Source: Schizochytrium sp. TIO01 (Eukaryota > Sar > Bigyra > Thraustochytrida > Thraustochytriidae). From it: 64,000 nt of DNA. The position numbers and the translations under genes are program-made. Below, piece after piece: positions 20,256-30,993 of the stretch. The notes under the pieces were generated by a model. That model was not told the DNA's origin. It did no database searches and saw only the letters and a list, made by a program, of their open reading frames with translations. Where the stretch lies: positions 3,663,040 through 3,727,039 of the forward strand of contig SMSO01000035.1 in NCBI GenBank assembly GCA_004764695.1, given 5' to 3'. How positions within the stretch are numbered: position 1 is the first letter of the stretch; each line of letters starts with the position of its first letter.

Positions 20256-20870
20256 CGTTGCAGCCAATGAATAGATCTAGTATCTAGAGTCTTGAATACG
20301 CACCCTTTAATCTTCTAGAATTATATTCTCTTTACATTAGCTTCAGATTTACCAGCATGTTCCTCGGGAAGCCAGTAAACAGAGAAGACCTTAAATAATA
20401 GTAATATGTCAGTCATTGAGATAAAGAGAAATGCTACAGCCTTTTGTTATTTGGCATATTCATTTGGGCTGGACATGGTGATGTTATCCACAAGAGACGA
20501 CAAGAACATCGTCAAATTACTAGTGAGACCTAAAAGAATATCACGTCCAGTTTGTTGAGTGAGAATCACAAGAATTTCATGTTTTTGGATTTCTGTTTAT
20601 GAGGCTTGACTCAACCATGCTAGTCTTCTCCAATATACGAGCAACTCATCGTATCATTGACAAGGTATTTTCCAAATTGCAGGAGGAGTTGGAGTTTAAA
20701 TTTAAAGCAAGGTCAGGTTTCGCCTGTGTTCAAGATGATTTATCATGGAAAGCAAGTTAAGTATTTTTTTTACGAATTATTTGGTGCATGTAGTTGTTGT
20801 CGTTTCAGGGTCTGCGTATCATTATCACTGTTAAAATTTTGATTGAGGAGAAGAATGTTTTTTTGCTCTT

Positions 20871-23261
20871 CTACTCAACTTGAGCATCTACAAGTGTGAT
20901 GCGGTTACGGTCGGCAGATACATGCAACACATCGCAGGCTTCGTACTCGCGAAGACATGCGTCAAGGTGATCGGACGTGAAGCCCTTGGCAAGAATGTAT
21001 GGCTCAATGTCAGCGTAGCGGACGGAAGTCGTTTGGTGCGCTCTAGCAAAGTCAGCAATGCCTCGCAAAATGGATCCGAGGAGGTCTCCTTGGGCAGCAC
21101 CACCTTGGCGCTGAGCTGTAGGATCCTCGTCTTCTTCAAGAGAGATCTTTGAGGCGCGTACTAGGCGAATAGCCTCTTGCACATCATTTTGGCTGACAAC
21201 TGTTGAAAAACGCAGACGTGCCAGGGCTTGGGCCATGCGTAAGATACTGAGCAGCTGGCGTGCTGTAAGGAGTGCTTGTGACTCAGCCTCGCGAGCATCG
21301 GCAGCGTCCTGCTGACGCATGCTTACATATTCTTCAACGATGATGTTTGCAAGCTCTTCCGGAACATGAGGAGTAACCTTGCGAGCCTGGGAAATGTAAG
21401 CACGCAACAGGGCCGGGCGAACAGGTTCAAATTCCAACTCAGGGTGTTTTTGGTGACGGTGAACATGGGTAATGTGACGAGCAAGAGCACTATCTTGAGC
21501 CATATCAGGCACATCAAGCAGCAGAAAGAGCAGATCAAAACGAGACAGAAGAGCCGCTGGCAGGTTAATATTTTCTGCAGGGGCATAACGCTTGTTGTAA
21601 CGCCCATAAAGAGGGTTAGCAGCAGCAAGAATAGATGTACGGGCATTCAATGTGGTAGTGATTCCAGCCTTGGCGATAGAAACTGTTTGCTGTTCCATGA
21701 CTTCGTGAATTGCAGTACGATCAGAGTCATCCATTTTATCAAACTCATCAATGCAACAGATACCCATATCGGCAAGGACAAGCGCACCGCCCTCAAGCGC
21801 CACATCTCCCGTGGTCTTGTCTCGTGTTACGGCCGCTGTAAGACCAACACCACTAGAACCTTTACCCGTAGTGTAAACGCCGCGTGGTGCGATTGAAGAA
21901 ATATGTTTGAGCAGCTGAGATTTGGCAACACCAGGATCACCAACGAGGCAAACATTTATGTCGCCGCGAATGCTCATACCATCATTCATTCGTCGCGTTA
22001 CGCCACCCACAAGTTGCAGGAGCAATGCCTTTTTCACGTCTTCATGACCGAAAATCTCGGGCGCGATAGATCGTGAAAGCTTATCGTACACATTTTCGTC
22101 ATCAGCTAGCTCGTCAACCTCGTCCTCCATTTCAGGGCTGAGGTTGTCGCTCATTTGGGTATAGCTCTTTTTGTGACGAGTAATTTTCATGCAATCAAGA
22201 TAGGTATTCATAACCAGGCCAATCCTCATCTGCTGAAACGCACTAAGTTTCTCTGGCAGGAAGATACCAACAACTTCAACACTATCACCAGGGCTGCACT
22301 GGCGTGTGCAGCTGCCCTTGGCATGGATGGTCATCGATCGTGGGATGTGTCCGATGGGTACTTGGTCCGGGGCTTCTTGTATCTTAATCTCTTGAAACTT
22401 CACAAACTTGCTTCCTCGCGTTTGCAAGTGTAGACGACCCTTTTTCTTACCGCGAGCCTCCTTACACACAGGGACCTCGCACACAAATTTAGGCATGAAC
22501 TCGGTGCCAAGCACCTCCTGGTAGGTTTCAAACCCACAGTCATCACATTGGTATGTCGCCACTTGCACTACAGGTTTGACATCAGATACTCGTACAACGA
22601 TGCCTCTGATGCGAACCAAGCCTCCGATTTGTGCAGCCAGAACATTTCGCAGAGATCCAGCCTCCATTTTCCGAGGTGGTACCACGACAACCTCATACCT
22701 ACGCAGCAGCGAGGGTGGCAATCTGGCTCTTGGGTCAATATCCCCGTCACCATTCTCCTCATCTTCATCCAAAGGATCTGCCTGGTTTTCACGGCGTTCT
22801 TGATTCCTCTGCTCTTGCTCGACACGGTGCATTCTCAAAACCTCATTGATGTAGTTTTCCTGAACATCTTCCGCGGCATCGCGAATTGCGTCTGGGTCAG
22901 TTGGTTCCGGCATAAGCTTATCTGCCTGCTTCGCAAACATGTCCACATAACGCACTGTGTTCTTCATAATGCGGTCTACGAGGCCATCTTCATGAACTCT
23001 GCCTACCATGTCGTCAAGGTCGATTTGGAGCACCCGGCGCTTTCGGTTGGCGATTTCACGCAGCTGCTCGCGGTACTTGTACACGAATTGACCTGCAGAG
23101 GGCTCATCGCGGTACTCCTGCAGGAATTTTCCTAGTTCAGCCTCGTCAGCACGGTAACTAATGCGAGATCCATCAGCAGCACCGACACTATCTCTGTTAC
23201 CAGCACCAGTGCGTTGGCTAGCTTCCAGGCCGTCGCTGCCCTGTGATTCCAGAGACATCAT
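20871..23261 (-). CDS. MCM7: MCM7, subunit of the replicative helicase
   Basis: The protein is 796 aa in a single exon. MCM7 is one of six subunits of the MCM2-7 ring that unwinds DNA ahead of the fork and is loaded in G1. The subunit is identified by GIVVRVSDVKP, the TRGSKFVKFQEIKIQE block and the QVPIGHIPRSM sequence, all typical of MCM7. The zinc-binding cysteines are C239, C242, C261 and C266. Walker A GDPGVAKSQ is at 441-449, Walker B CCIDEFDKM at about 502-510, and the arginine finger LSRFD at about 572-576. The N-terminus has an acidic insertion (ADPLDEDEENGDGD, about 161-174). Two adjacent ATGs start the frame at 23261. Length and domain order are as expected. Confidence 0.97.
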   Translation of the reverse strand: MMSLESQGSDGLEASQRTGAGNRDSVGAADGSRISYRADEAELGKFLQEYRDEPSAGQFVYKYREQLREIANRKRRVLQIDLDDMVGRVHEDGLVDRIMKNTVRYVDMFAKQADKLMPEPTDPDAIRDAAEDVQENYINEVLRMHRVEQEQRNQERRENQADPLDEDEENGDGDIDPRARLPPSLLRRYEVVVVPPRKMEAGSLRNVLAAQIGGLVRIRGIVVRVSDVKPVVQVATYQCDDCGFETYQEVLGTEFMPKFVCEVPVCKEARGKKKGRLHLQTRGSKFVKFQEIKIQEAPDQVPIGHIPRSMTIHAKGSCTRQCSPGDSVEVVGIFLPEKLSAFQQMRIGLVMNTYLDCMKITRHKKSYTQMSDNLSPEMEDEVDELADDENVYDKLSRSIAPEIFGHEDVKKALLLQLVGGVTRRMNDGMSIRGDINVCLVGDPGVAKSQLLKHISSIAPRGVYTTGKGSSGVGLTAAVTRDKTTGDVALEGGALVLADMGICCIDEFDKMDDSDRTAIHEVMEQQTVSIAKAGITTTLNARTSILAAANPLYGRYNKRYAPAENINLPAALLSRFDLLFLLLDVPDMAQDSALARHITHVHRHQKHPELEFEPVRPALLRAYISQARKVTPHVPEELANIIVEEYVSMRQQDAADAREAESQALLTARQLLSILRMAQALARLRFSTVVSQNDVQEAIRLVRASKISLEEDEDPTAQRQGGAAQGDLLGSILRGIADFARAHQTTSVRYADIEPYILAKGFTSDHLDACLREYEACDVLHVSADRNRITLVDAQVE

Positions 23262-25039
23262 TGTGCTGTTGCGTCAATTAAAACGATGTGTATACTAATC
23301 AAGCGACTGGCTAATTCTATAAATCTCGTGCTGCGTGCGTGGGTAACTCCTACGTGCTTTGGTGCTTAGTGCAATTAAATCTGGTATGCAAGGTTGCAAA
23401 ATTCAACGCAACGAAGTTGACTGACAAATGAAGACTTGCAAAGAAGCCTATTTTCAGATCGAAGCAGAGAAGGAGAGCAAGAAACACCGCCCTGTCAACT
23501 ATTGATCTGTTCTACTCTGATCTGCTCGTTGTTGTTGTTGTTGTTGTTGTTGTTGTAGATGTAGTTGTTGGTATCGTTGGTAATAATAATACCCTCTTTA
23601 TTATTATTGTTGTTGTAGATGAGGCCGTCGTTAAGTCAGTGGATGAGAGGCCCAACCCAATGAGCAGTGTGGCGACGGGCGGAGAGGCTTTTGGGCGGTC
23701 TAGGCGCCAGTGCAAGGCTGCTAAGTGGCTGCCTTCCTGCCGTGGCTGCCTGCCTGCCTGCGTGCGAGCGAGCGCGCCCGGAGACGCCGCCAACCTCAAG
23801 TGCAGAGACTGGAGTCTGCTCTGCCGTAGCTTCTATTTGAGCATCTCTGCTTATTCATTTCTGTGCATTTTTATAGTTTATTTTTAAACAACATAGTCAT
23901 TTATATAATTCTTAAACCGTGGGTTTTCTTCCATTGTTAAAATTATCATGAGTACTTTTGTCTCTTTTCAATCAGCCGTTCGCTCATTGAGAGGAAAAAA
24001 AGGATGTTCTACCCGTTCTATTCCAAATAAGATAGACAGTAACACCATTTAACTTATTGTTAGAACCACGGTTTAGAACAGATGGAACACAACCAATATA
24101 ATATAAAAGCTCCGTTCTAATATATAGAGAACAATTTTCCTTTAAATGAAAGTTTTTTTCCCTCCATTAGAGAGAAAACGGTAGTCCGTATAGGATCTAC
24201 TACTGGGGTCGATTTTTTCCCTCGCCTGCTTATTTCCTAGTTTTTTATAACTCATTTTGCATAGCACTAAATACACATAGACTAGTAGTGGCACATACTG
24301 GAATTCGTTTTCCTCCTTTGGAGCCTCCTAAAACTTTATAAAAATTAAAACCTTTATTTATAAAAAGCAAAGAAAAGCGTCTATCATGGAAAGGACCTCA
24401 GGCACTTCGAACAGGGAGGGACATGCACGCAAAAGACGTTGAATATAGGCATAAATCTAGTTCATCGCTTGTAAAATGGCCGTTTTGAGAAGCTGGTTAG
24501 CTGATCTTTAATTATTTTTTTAACCCAGTGTCTTTTCTGGCTAGTCTACATCAAGTCAATTCATAGGAAAATAACTCTAGACCTGTGCGGAATATAAATA
24601 AGAGAGCAATGCTTTGGAGATGCTTCGATGTGAACCCAGTGAGATTGCTAAAGTCGATAAATTTGATGTACAAACGTATCCGCCGCTGTATACGAAGAGA
24701 AACCCCGACACAACCGGTAGAGTGTTTGTTAGTCCATGAAAAAAACAAAAACAAAAAAAACTGCAGAAAACCTTAAATGAGTTGCAAAGTAGATGGAGCT
24801 CTCAGTGTCTTGAATGGGACCAAGTGTAGCAACGTGCAGCTGATTACAGCGTCAAGGCGTGCAATGCATTCAAAGAACACACATTAAGTTTTATGCATAC
24901 TCAAATCCACCTATGAAAATCATGTGACGCAGGGCCTACCGCAAATGTAACGAGCTGCTGTTTGCAAGAACAAAATGAAGATCAAATCAATGAGTTAACT
25001 AAATGTAAGAAATACATATTTATATATATTATAATTAAA
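23262..25039. other. Intergenic between MCM7 and acyl-CoA oxidase genes
   Basis: This includes the MCM7 promoter side, a TTG microsatellite (23527-23557) with further TTG/ATT triplets to about 23615, and then A+T-rich DNA. No coding frame is convincing. Confidence 0.55.
23527..23557. repeat. (TTG)n microsatellite
   Basis: Ten tandem TTG triplets about 270 bp upstream of the MCM7 start codon. Confidence 0.9.
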
Positions 25040-26539
25040 TTAGAGTTTGGCAATGAGCTTGTCTTCGCCAATGTTCTTGGCAATGTGCTTGTCGCAAACA
25101 GCATTGGCGAGCGCATAGATTAGTTCGTAGTTTTCGTTCCAGATGCGAGCACCATCAGCAGGGCTCGTAGCTGCTGAGAGCACGCGGCTCAACTGGAAGC
25201 GAAGCTTCATCTCCTGCTGCTCAGGGGAGGAGCCAAAGATCATCTCGCGTCCAGTGTCCTTCCATGAAGTTTTTTGGAAGACCTTCATAGAATCACGAGC
25301 AATCTTCTGCATGAGGATGCGTCCATCACCCTCAGCAAAACTGCAGTTAAGAAGCCACGGGTTGCTCTGCATACCGGACTCGGCCATAAGGGAGTAAGAT
25401 CCAAGCTCACGCTTGAGCTTGTCGGTGAGATCAATTGCAGTCGCAACACTTCTGATCTTGGAGACAGCGATGGCCTCAACAAGCTCGTCATCCGGGATAG
25501 ACTCGGCAAGGAGAACCTTGCAAATGCGCTTTTCGACCGCAGCATTGTACGCGGTCATCATATCAAGACGGGCATCACCCTCAGCAAAGATAGCTGCAAT
25601 GTGCGGGATCTCTGAAAGGCGCGGCTGAGGGAGACCTTTGGGAGCCCAACAGACCTTGGCATCGGCATAAGCACGAGCTTTCTTGAAGATACGCTTGGCG
25701 AACTCGACAGAAGCCTCGGCGATTGCAAGTCGTCCAGTGAGAAGGCGCTGGCCGATAACCTCGAGGCGCATTTTTGTCTCGGTGGTTTGCACATACTCAT
25801 CATTGCGAATATCAGCATAGCGGCTCAGGAGGCAAGACTTATCGATCCAGACATCCTTAAAGCTCACGGTGGCATTGTCAAGATCGTTGGAGCAGACCTT
25901 GAGGCCCATGTCCTCCATGGTGACACCAGAGACCAATTCTCCTGTCTCCTCATCACGAATCTTCATGACAAAGGCGTGCGGGCCGTAGAACTTGCCTTTG
26001 ATGTTAAGATTGGCAATGACAACTGCACTTGTCGCAGTGAGACCCTGGCTAATCCAGTTCTTTTTGGCGCCATCATCGGGAGTATCAAGAAGGAATTGCT
26101 GGCGCTCCGGGCTCCAAGTTGCGGTAGTTTGCACGACAAGACCGCTGTTAACGCCGGCATACTTCTCCGTAAGGCAAAAGCAGCCAAGAGTTCCCTTTGA
26201 CTGAGCTTCGTTGAGTGCGGCAACCTGCTCGGGATTACCGAGGCCCAGAATGCTGCCAGCCCAGAGGTTAAAACTCACTGTAAAGGCCACACTCATACCT
26301 TCACCGCCGAGACCGTGGCCATTGCCAGGTGTCAGAAGAATGCGGTGTGCAGCAAAGAACCGCTCTGGGTTGTCGCGGAGATCCGTGAACTTCAGGAGAC
26401 CCTGCTTGATGAATCCCCGCAGCTGCTTCGCACGCTCCGAGTAGTGAATATCCTTTCCAAATCCCTTGGTGGCACTGATCACAGCCTGAGCCCATTCTTC
26501 ATTTGACATGTTGTCTCCAGGCATTTCGACTGTCTTCAA
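25040..26539 (-). CDS. Peroxisomal acyl-CoA oxidase-like flavoprotein with PTS1
   Basis: The protein is 499 aa (first ATG at 26539; a second ATG ten codons in is also possible). It oxidises fatty acyl-CoA to trans-2-enoyl-CoA and passes electrons to oxygen. Family marks are GCFCLTEKYAGVNSG (flavin/substrate loop, ACOX type), a GLTATSAVVIANL segment, and FAEGDGRILMQKIARD. In the last, Glu403 sits where the catalytic base of acyl-CoA oxidases lies. The C-terminal tripeptide AKL is a valid PTS1, so import into peroxisomes is predicted. Animal and plant ACOX proteins are about 650-700 aa, so this is a short form lacking most of the last domain. A dehydrogenase of the same superfamily is the alternative. 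The AKL end argues for the oxidase. Confidence 0.85.
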   Translation of the reverse strand: MKTVEMPGDNMSNEEWAQAVISATKGFGKDIHYSERAKQLRGFIKQGLLKFTDLRDNPERFFAAHRILLTPGNGHGLGGEGMSVAFTVSFNLWAGSILGLGNPEQVAALNEAQSKGTLGCFCLTEKYAGVNSGLVVQTTATWSPERQQFLLDTPDDGAKKNWISQGLTATSAVVIANLNIKGKFYGPHAFVMKIRDEETGELVSGVTMEDMGLKVCSNDLDNATVSFKDVWIDKSCLLSRYADIRNDEYVQTTETKMRLEVIGQRLLTGRLAIAEASVEFAKRIFKKARAYADAKVCWAPKGLPQPRLSEIPHIAAIFAEGDARLDMMTAYNAAVEKRICKVLLAESIPDDELVEAIAVSKIRSVATAIDLTDKLKRELGSYSLMAESGMQSNPWLLNCSFAEGDGRILMQKIARDSMKVFQKTSWKDTGREMIFGSSPEQQEMKLRFQLSRVLSAATSPADGARIWNENYELIYALANAVCDKHIAKNIGEDKLIAKL

Positions 26540-27890
26540 GTAGTTTACGCTTCAAAAACCCAAGAGTACCGGTACCGCTGTGTCTTCAAGTCTCTAAGCA
26601 GCAAAACTCTGTGTCCCCGCAATTATCCTAGCTCGCCCTTTCAAGCAGCAAGCAAGTTTACGCAGACTCGATTCACAAGCCCCGACACCGCGGCCTTGCT
26701 CTGCAAATATCAATTAAGGTTTTGCTTTCGATTGTTTTGCCTTCTTCTCAGCAGCTCAAATCCAGATTCCAACAGGTCGGCCTCTGCGGAGTAACGCATT
26801 ACAGCCCCATTGAAATACCCCCCCCTCCTCGCACACACCTCGCACTCTCCCTCTCCTCTGCCCAAGATACTCCAGGCCCCGGACCCCCTCCACTGTGCGC
26901 TCGCCGCGGCGTGCGCAACGCAAATCCCTTTCGCTTTCTGCACTTCTTCTATAGCTGCCTACCTAATGCTATGTAGTGGGTACCCGCCTAGGAGTGGCTA
27001 GTCGGTGGCTAGCTACGTGCTTTGCATTCTCCAGTTCCGCTCAGAACTGTAGTACGATGCTGACGGCAGGTTCTACAGCAATCGTGCATTCCTCGCGTTG
27101 TTTCGGGTCGATTGGGCGGCCCTGTGGCCTCCGAGGTTCCTGGTCGAGGGGGCTGCTCTCACCTGAAGCTGCGGTCTCAGGCGAGTGAGTGAATTCTTCA
27201 GTTTCTTTCAACCTGGTCCCATGAGCATTTCAAGTGGACCTCAGGGCTTTCCCTCAGCAGTAGTACCTTCCTACCCCTGGCTAGCGAACGGTAGTGGACT
27301 AAGACTCACTACCTGCGGTACGCAGTAGAAGACCCATAGGGAGTGCTAGGTGGCCCCTGCCCACTGGGCGCTCTTTCGCTAAGGCTACATAGGTTCCTAA
27401 CTAGCTGGCGGCTTTCCTTTTTCTTCCTCCCTCTGTGTGTCGAACTCAGAAAGAACTAAGTAACTAAGAGAGAGCTGGCCCCGGTAGTACTTGGTTAACA
27501 GCTGCTAGCGGGCGCTTGAAAAGAAGATTATTTATAAAATGATTATTAAAAAGTTATTAGTACGAAAAACAGACGATTAATTGAAAAGTGTAAAGGAAAG
27601 AGTACTGAAAGAGCACGATATTGTAATTCTATTGGTCAATTGCAGAAGAATCATGAAAGAACTGTAAATTGCAAGTGCAAGTTGCAACTTGTAAAATCCT
27701 GTAATGCACTACGCTGAGCTTTCATGGAGTAATCCTGTGCATGGGTCCAACCCCGTATTCCTTCCCCTGGGCCTCTTTGCCACGCCCCTCCTTCGTCGCC
27801 ACGTCACTCTGACTGCATCCCGAATCCAAGCCCAAGAGCCTTTCTTGGGCGAGCAAGTTCAACTCCACTTCGGAGCCTGAATAGAGAGCC

Positions 27891-27930
27891 GCTTTGCTTT
27901 GCTTTGCTTTGCTTTGCATTGCACTGCACT
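27891..27930. repeat. (GCTTT)n pentanucleotide repeat
   Basis: About six tandem GCTTT units followed by degenerate GCATT/GCACT units. Confidence 0.85.
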
Positions 27931-29498
27931 ACTCTGCTTTCTTTGGTGCCTCAACTCGCTGTGCAACAGCACTACACAGCAGTGCCGACCTAGTTTATGA
28001 GAAGGCCCAAAGTAGACACACGAAGCAAGAGTTCTCGCAGCATTTCATACGGAGGTCCTCGGAGAAGGACGCAAACACCTCCGCAGCGTTCAGCCCTTCA
28101 GCCCTCGAGCTAGACCATCGCCCAAGTCCTTTGCGAGCTCAGACTTCGCTACCGGTCAACCATGATGTAAACTTAGCCGGTATGATGATAGACTAAACGA
28201 GAGAAAGCATCATAAACGTGGCCACGTACGAGTTCCGGCACAACTTCGAGACCCACTCCACTCACTCCGGCAGGTCTAGACCAAGCCTGCGTCATGCCAG
28301 ACGAGTCGCCGCGGGGCTGATCTTCTTCGGCTTTGCCGGCCGAGAGTCGCTCTGAGGCCCGCCGTGCTCGCGAAGTGCAGGTTGTAGTAGGCGCAGAATG
28401 CAAAGCAGCGGTGTGAGCCCCAAGAACTGTGCCTCATCCCTACTAAGTAGTGTGCGCGGGACCAGCCTCGGCCAGGACTCGAGCTGCTCGAAGAAACGAC
28501 TACCTCGTGATCAGTCAGCGCCAGCTCGGGTCGTGGCGCGGGCGTAGAGGAGTCTGCCTGCCCGCACAAGGGGGGCGTTTGAGGCGGGAAACAGGGCTGA
28601 GTACTTAGTCTGTTCTAGTGCAATGGTGTGGTGTCTATTTATTCTGCACAAATGAAACGCCAATGCATGTCTAGCGCCTGCTTAGTGCTGCTGAATCCCT
28701 CATCTGGTTCGCCTTTGAATGGAATGACAGCCGCAACACAAGCTCGAGCACCTTGATTGAAAACTTGGATTAGCCTGTCTCATTCTTAATTATTTTAACT
28801 TGCTTGATTAGGATATGCGCCGATTTGAGTACGAAATAGTTGTCACAAAAACATAGCATGGCTTGGGCAAAGTCACGTACTCGTGGGCGTCGAAGCGCCA
28901 TAGAGCTAACGGCGCTGCGCTAGCATCCAATGCACTGACTCAACTCCTGGTGCAATGAACACTCAAAAGATTAATGATGACTCAATGGTTGCCTCTAGAG
29001 TTAACCATCTAGGCTACTTGTCGTTATTTTTTCAGAAATGAGCCTGGGCTTCCCAAATGGATTGAGTGTGAAAGGCAAATATGGTCGTAATCGGCCATCA
29101 ACATTTCACCTTCCACTGCCGTACAAAGCGCGACCTAGGTACCTGGTGTCTCGAAGTGCAAAGATCAGTAAGAAGCAAGAAACCTAAGAGAAACAAAAGA
29201 TGACGAAATAACTTGTGTAACAATAAAAAAAATAATATAAAAATTGCCGATTTTTTTTAAAAAAGAGATAAAAAGGTGGATAAGTTGAGAGCGCGTATAT
29301 TAAATCTTTGAACTGGGGTCTCATCAGCCTGCGAGATAGCCAACCCAAGTCAGAAGTCATTACATTTCACAAATTTAGGGACTGGGTAGGGCACTCCATC
29401 ATATTTATAACACCCAAGCCGGAACTCATGAGTAGGAAAGGCTATGCACAGGAACAGGAGCATCAGCAAAGGGCGATGATAAGAACGGCAAAAAAAGA

Positions 29499-29729
29499 TC
29501 ATTCGTCGGTGCCAATAGCAGTTTTGGCTTTCGAATCTGCTCTAACATCGCCCATTCCATAGCAGGGTACGTGTAATATCAAGACCTCCGTGTCCAACGC
29601 CCAGCTCATGAATACAATCGAATGCAGCCATCTAGCCTTTCGCATGTACGCGTTTGAGATGGTCTTGTCTTTGGGCATCTCGAGACTATTTTCAACGTCT
29701 TCAAGAAATACACCTCCAAAAATTAACAT
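29499..29729 (-). CDS. Possible coding exon or small protein, 76 aa
   Basis: An ATG frame starting MLIFGGVFLEDVEN and ending AIGTDE has a balanced, protein-like composition (ISNAYMRKARWLHSIVF). Just upstream on the same strand, another frame (about 29850-30100) reads ASIVLIHGDYKPRMAIRF and ends near an AAG/GTATCG donor-like site. The two could be exons of one spliced gene, but the phases I tried do not join cleanly. The product is not recognised. Confidence 0.28.
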   Translation of the reverse strand: MLIFGGVFLEDVENSLEMPKDKTISNAYMRKARWLHSIVFMSWALDTEVLILHVPCYGMGDVRADSKAKTAIGTDE

Positions 29730-30875
29730 CCACCATCATGCCTACACCATCCAATTGCATTTTCTACTCTTCTAAATGGTACTGTTGGACATTACGACGA
29801 ACTGAGGTTCTTGTTTGTACATATCCGATTCACTGCACCTGCGATACCTTTTTGACCTTGGCAAGATCCCCGTTGAAACGAATTGCCATCCGTGGTTTGT
29901 AATCTCCGTGGATAAGGACTATACTGGCGCGGGTGTGCAGGAATCTTGCCATGATGATAAGGAGTGAGGATGAGCGGGTGTGCATTCCTGCTGCAGTTGA
30001 TTTTTCGGAGGTTGTGGAGAGGTCTGAGGCTCGGAACGTGTGGGTTTTGTAGGTGTTGCTGTAGGTGGTCTAGGCTCTCGCCTGAGGAGATTGCGAGTAT
30101 TCGTGATATTTTGAAGAGCTCATTCCTTGTGAACAGAGATGAACTGACATTGTAGGACTTGCCTTCCTGACAGTCACGACTATGTGAGATAACTTTGCGA
30201 TGCAACTGTGAAGAACTGGTTGAGGATTAGTGGGTTCTGGAATGCAAAGTCTGTTCAGAAACCTTGATTGTAGGAGAACTAAATCTACAGAACAGGGTAT
30301 AGCAGGTACATTTTTTAATTATAAAAAAAAAAAAAAAAGTGGTTTCGATGGTAGAGTTCACTCTTTGTCTGCTTTGCACCCCTCTATAGTCTTCAGGAGA
30401 GCACATATTCTTTACTCAGAGAAGAACTTGTTCAATTCGATTTTTGTATATACTGGACGTCCAAGTATTTGGTATAATCTTAAATCTGGACAACTATGTA
30501 GACAAGCCTGGTCAGTTGTGTTGCTACAGTATAAAATGCGGAGGCCTTATCATCTATCTCAAGATAAGTGTTGGTAAACATCGGCCACCCCTCTCATATA
30601 TCAAATATCGCGGCTCTATAGATGGTTTTGCTCAAAATTTCTAGCAATGAAGTGCTTAAGAAGAGCAATTCAGACAGATACAAATCAAGCTAGTACTCTC
30701 GTGATTAGTTTATCTTGTCCAAGAAATTGCAACCCCAGCAGTAATGTTTGTTTATTTGCCCCAGAGCGAATTCCTTTATCCCTGTTATGGAGCAGACAGC
30801 ATATTGGCGTTGCTGACAGAACTCCATAAATGTAGCAGGTAGCTATGCGAAGATCCCAGCATTAATAACGTGCAC

Positions 30876-30915
30876 CATTCATTCATTCATTCATTTATTC
30901 ATTCATTCATTTATT
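30876..30915. repeat. (CATT)n microsatellite
   Basis: About ten CATT/TATT units, 80 bp upstream of the ABC-GNAT start codon. Confidence 0.9.
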
Positions 30916-30993
30916 GTAAACTATTGAGTCAATCTGAGACATAGCAGTGCATTTATTTACAGAACCTGTAGGCTCTTGCCAACGAGAGCACGA

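Larger units (their letters stand above)
18167..20870. other. Intergenic, 2.7 kb, upstream of 7TM copy B and downstream of MCM7
   Basis: Short TACCTA/TAGGTA words recur at about 18420-18900. A short CAG repeat lies at 20231-20255. One 105-codon ATG frame on the minus strand (19591-19908) is listed separately. Nothing else is supported. Confidence 0.5.
26540..30993. other. Gene-poor 4.4 kb region
   Basis: The left part (about 26.6-28.6 kb) is locally G+C-richer. It contains a TTTGC repeat (27891-27930) and many short frames without family resemblance. A minus-strand cluster of protein-like frames lies at about 29.5-30.2 kb and is treated separately. A CATT repeat (30876-30915) lies just upstream of the ABC-GNAT gene. 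Confidence 0.5.

Noticed and set aside
21366-23135. Plus-strand frames of 176 and 195 codons inside MCM7
   Set aside because: Antisense to highly conserved MCM7 coding sequence.
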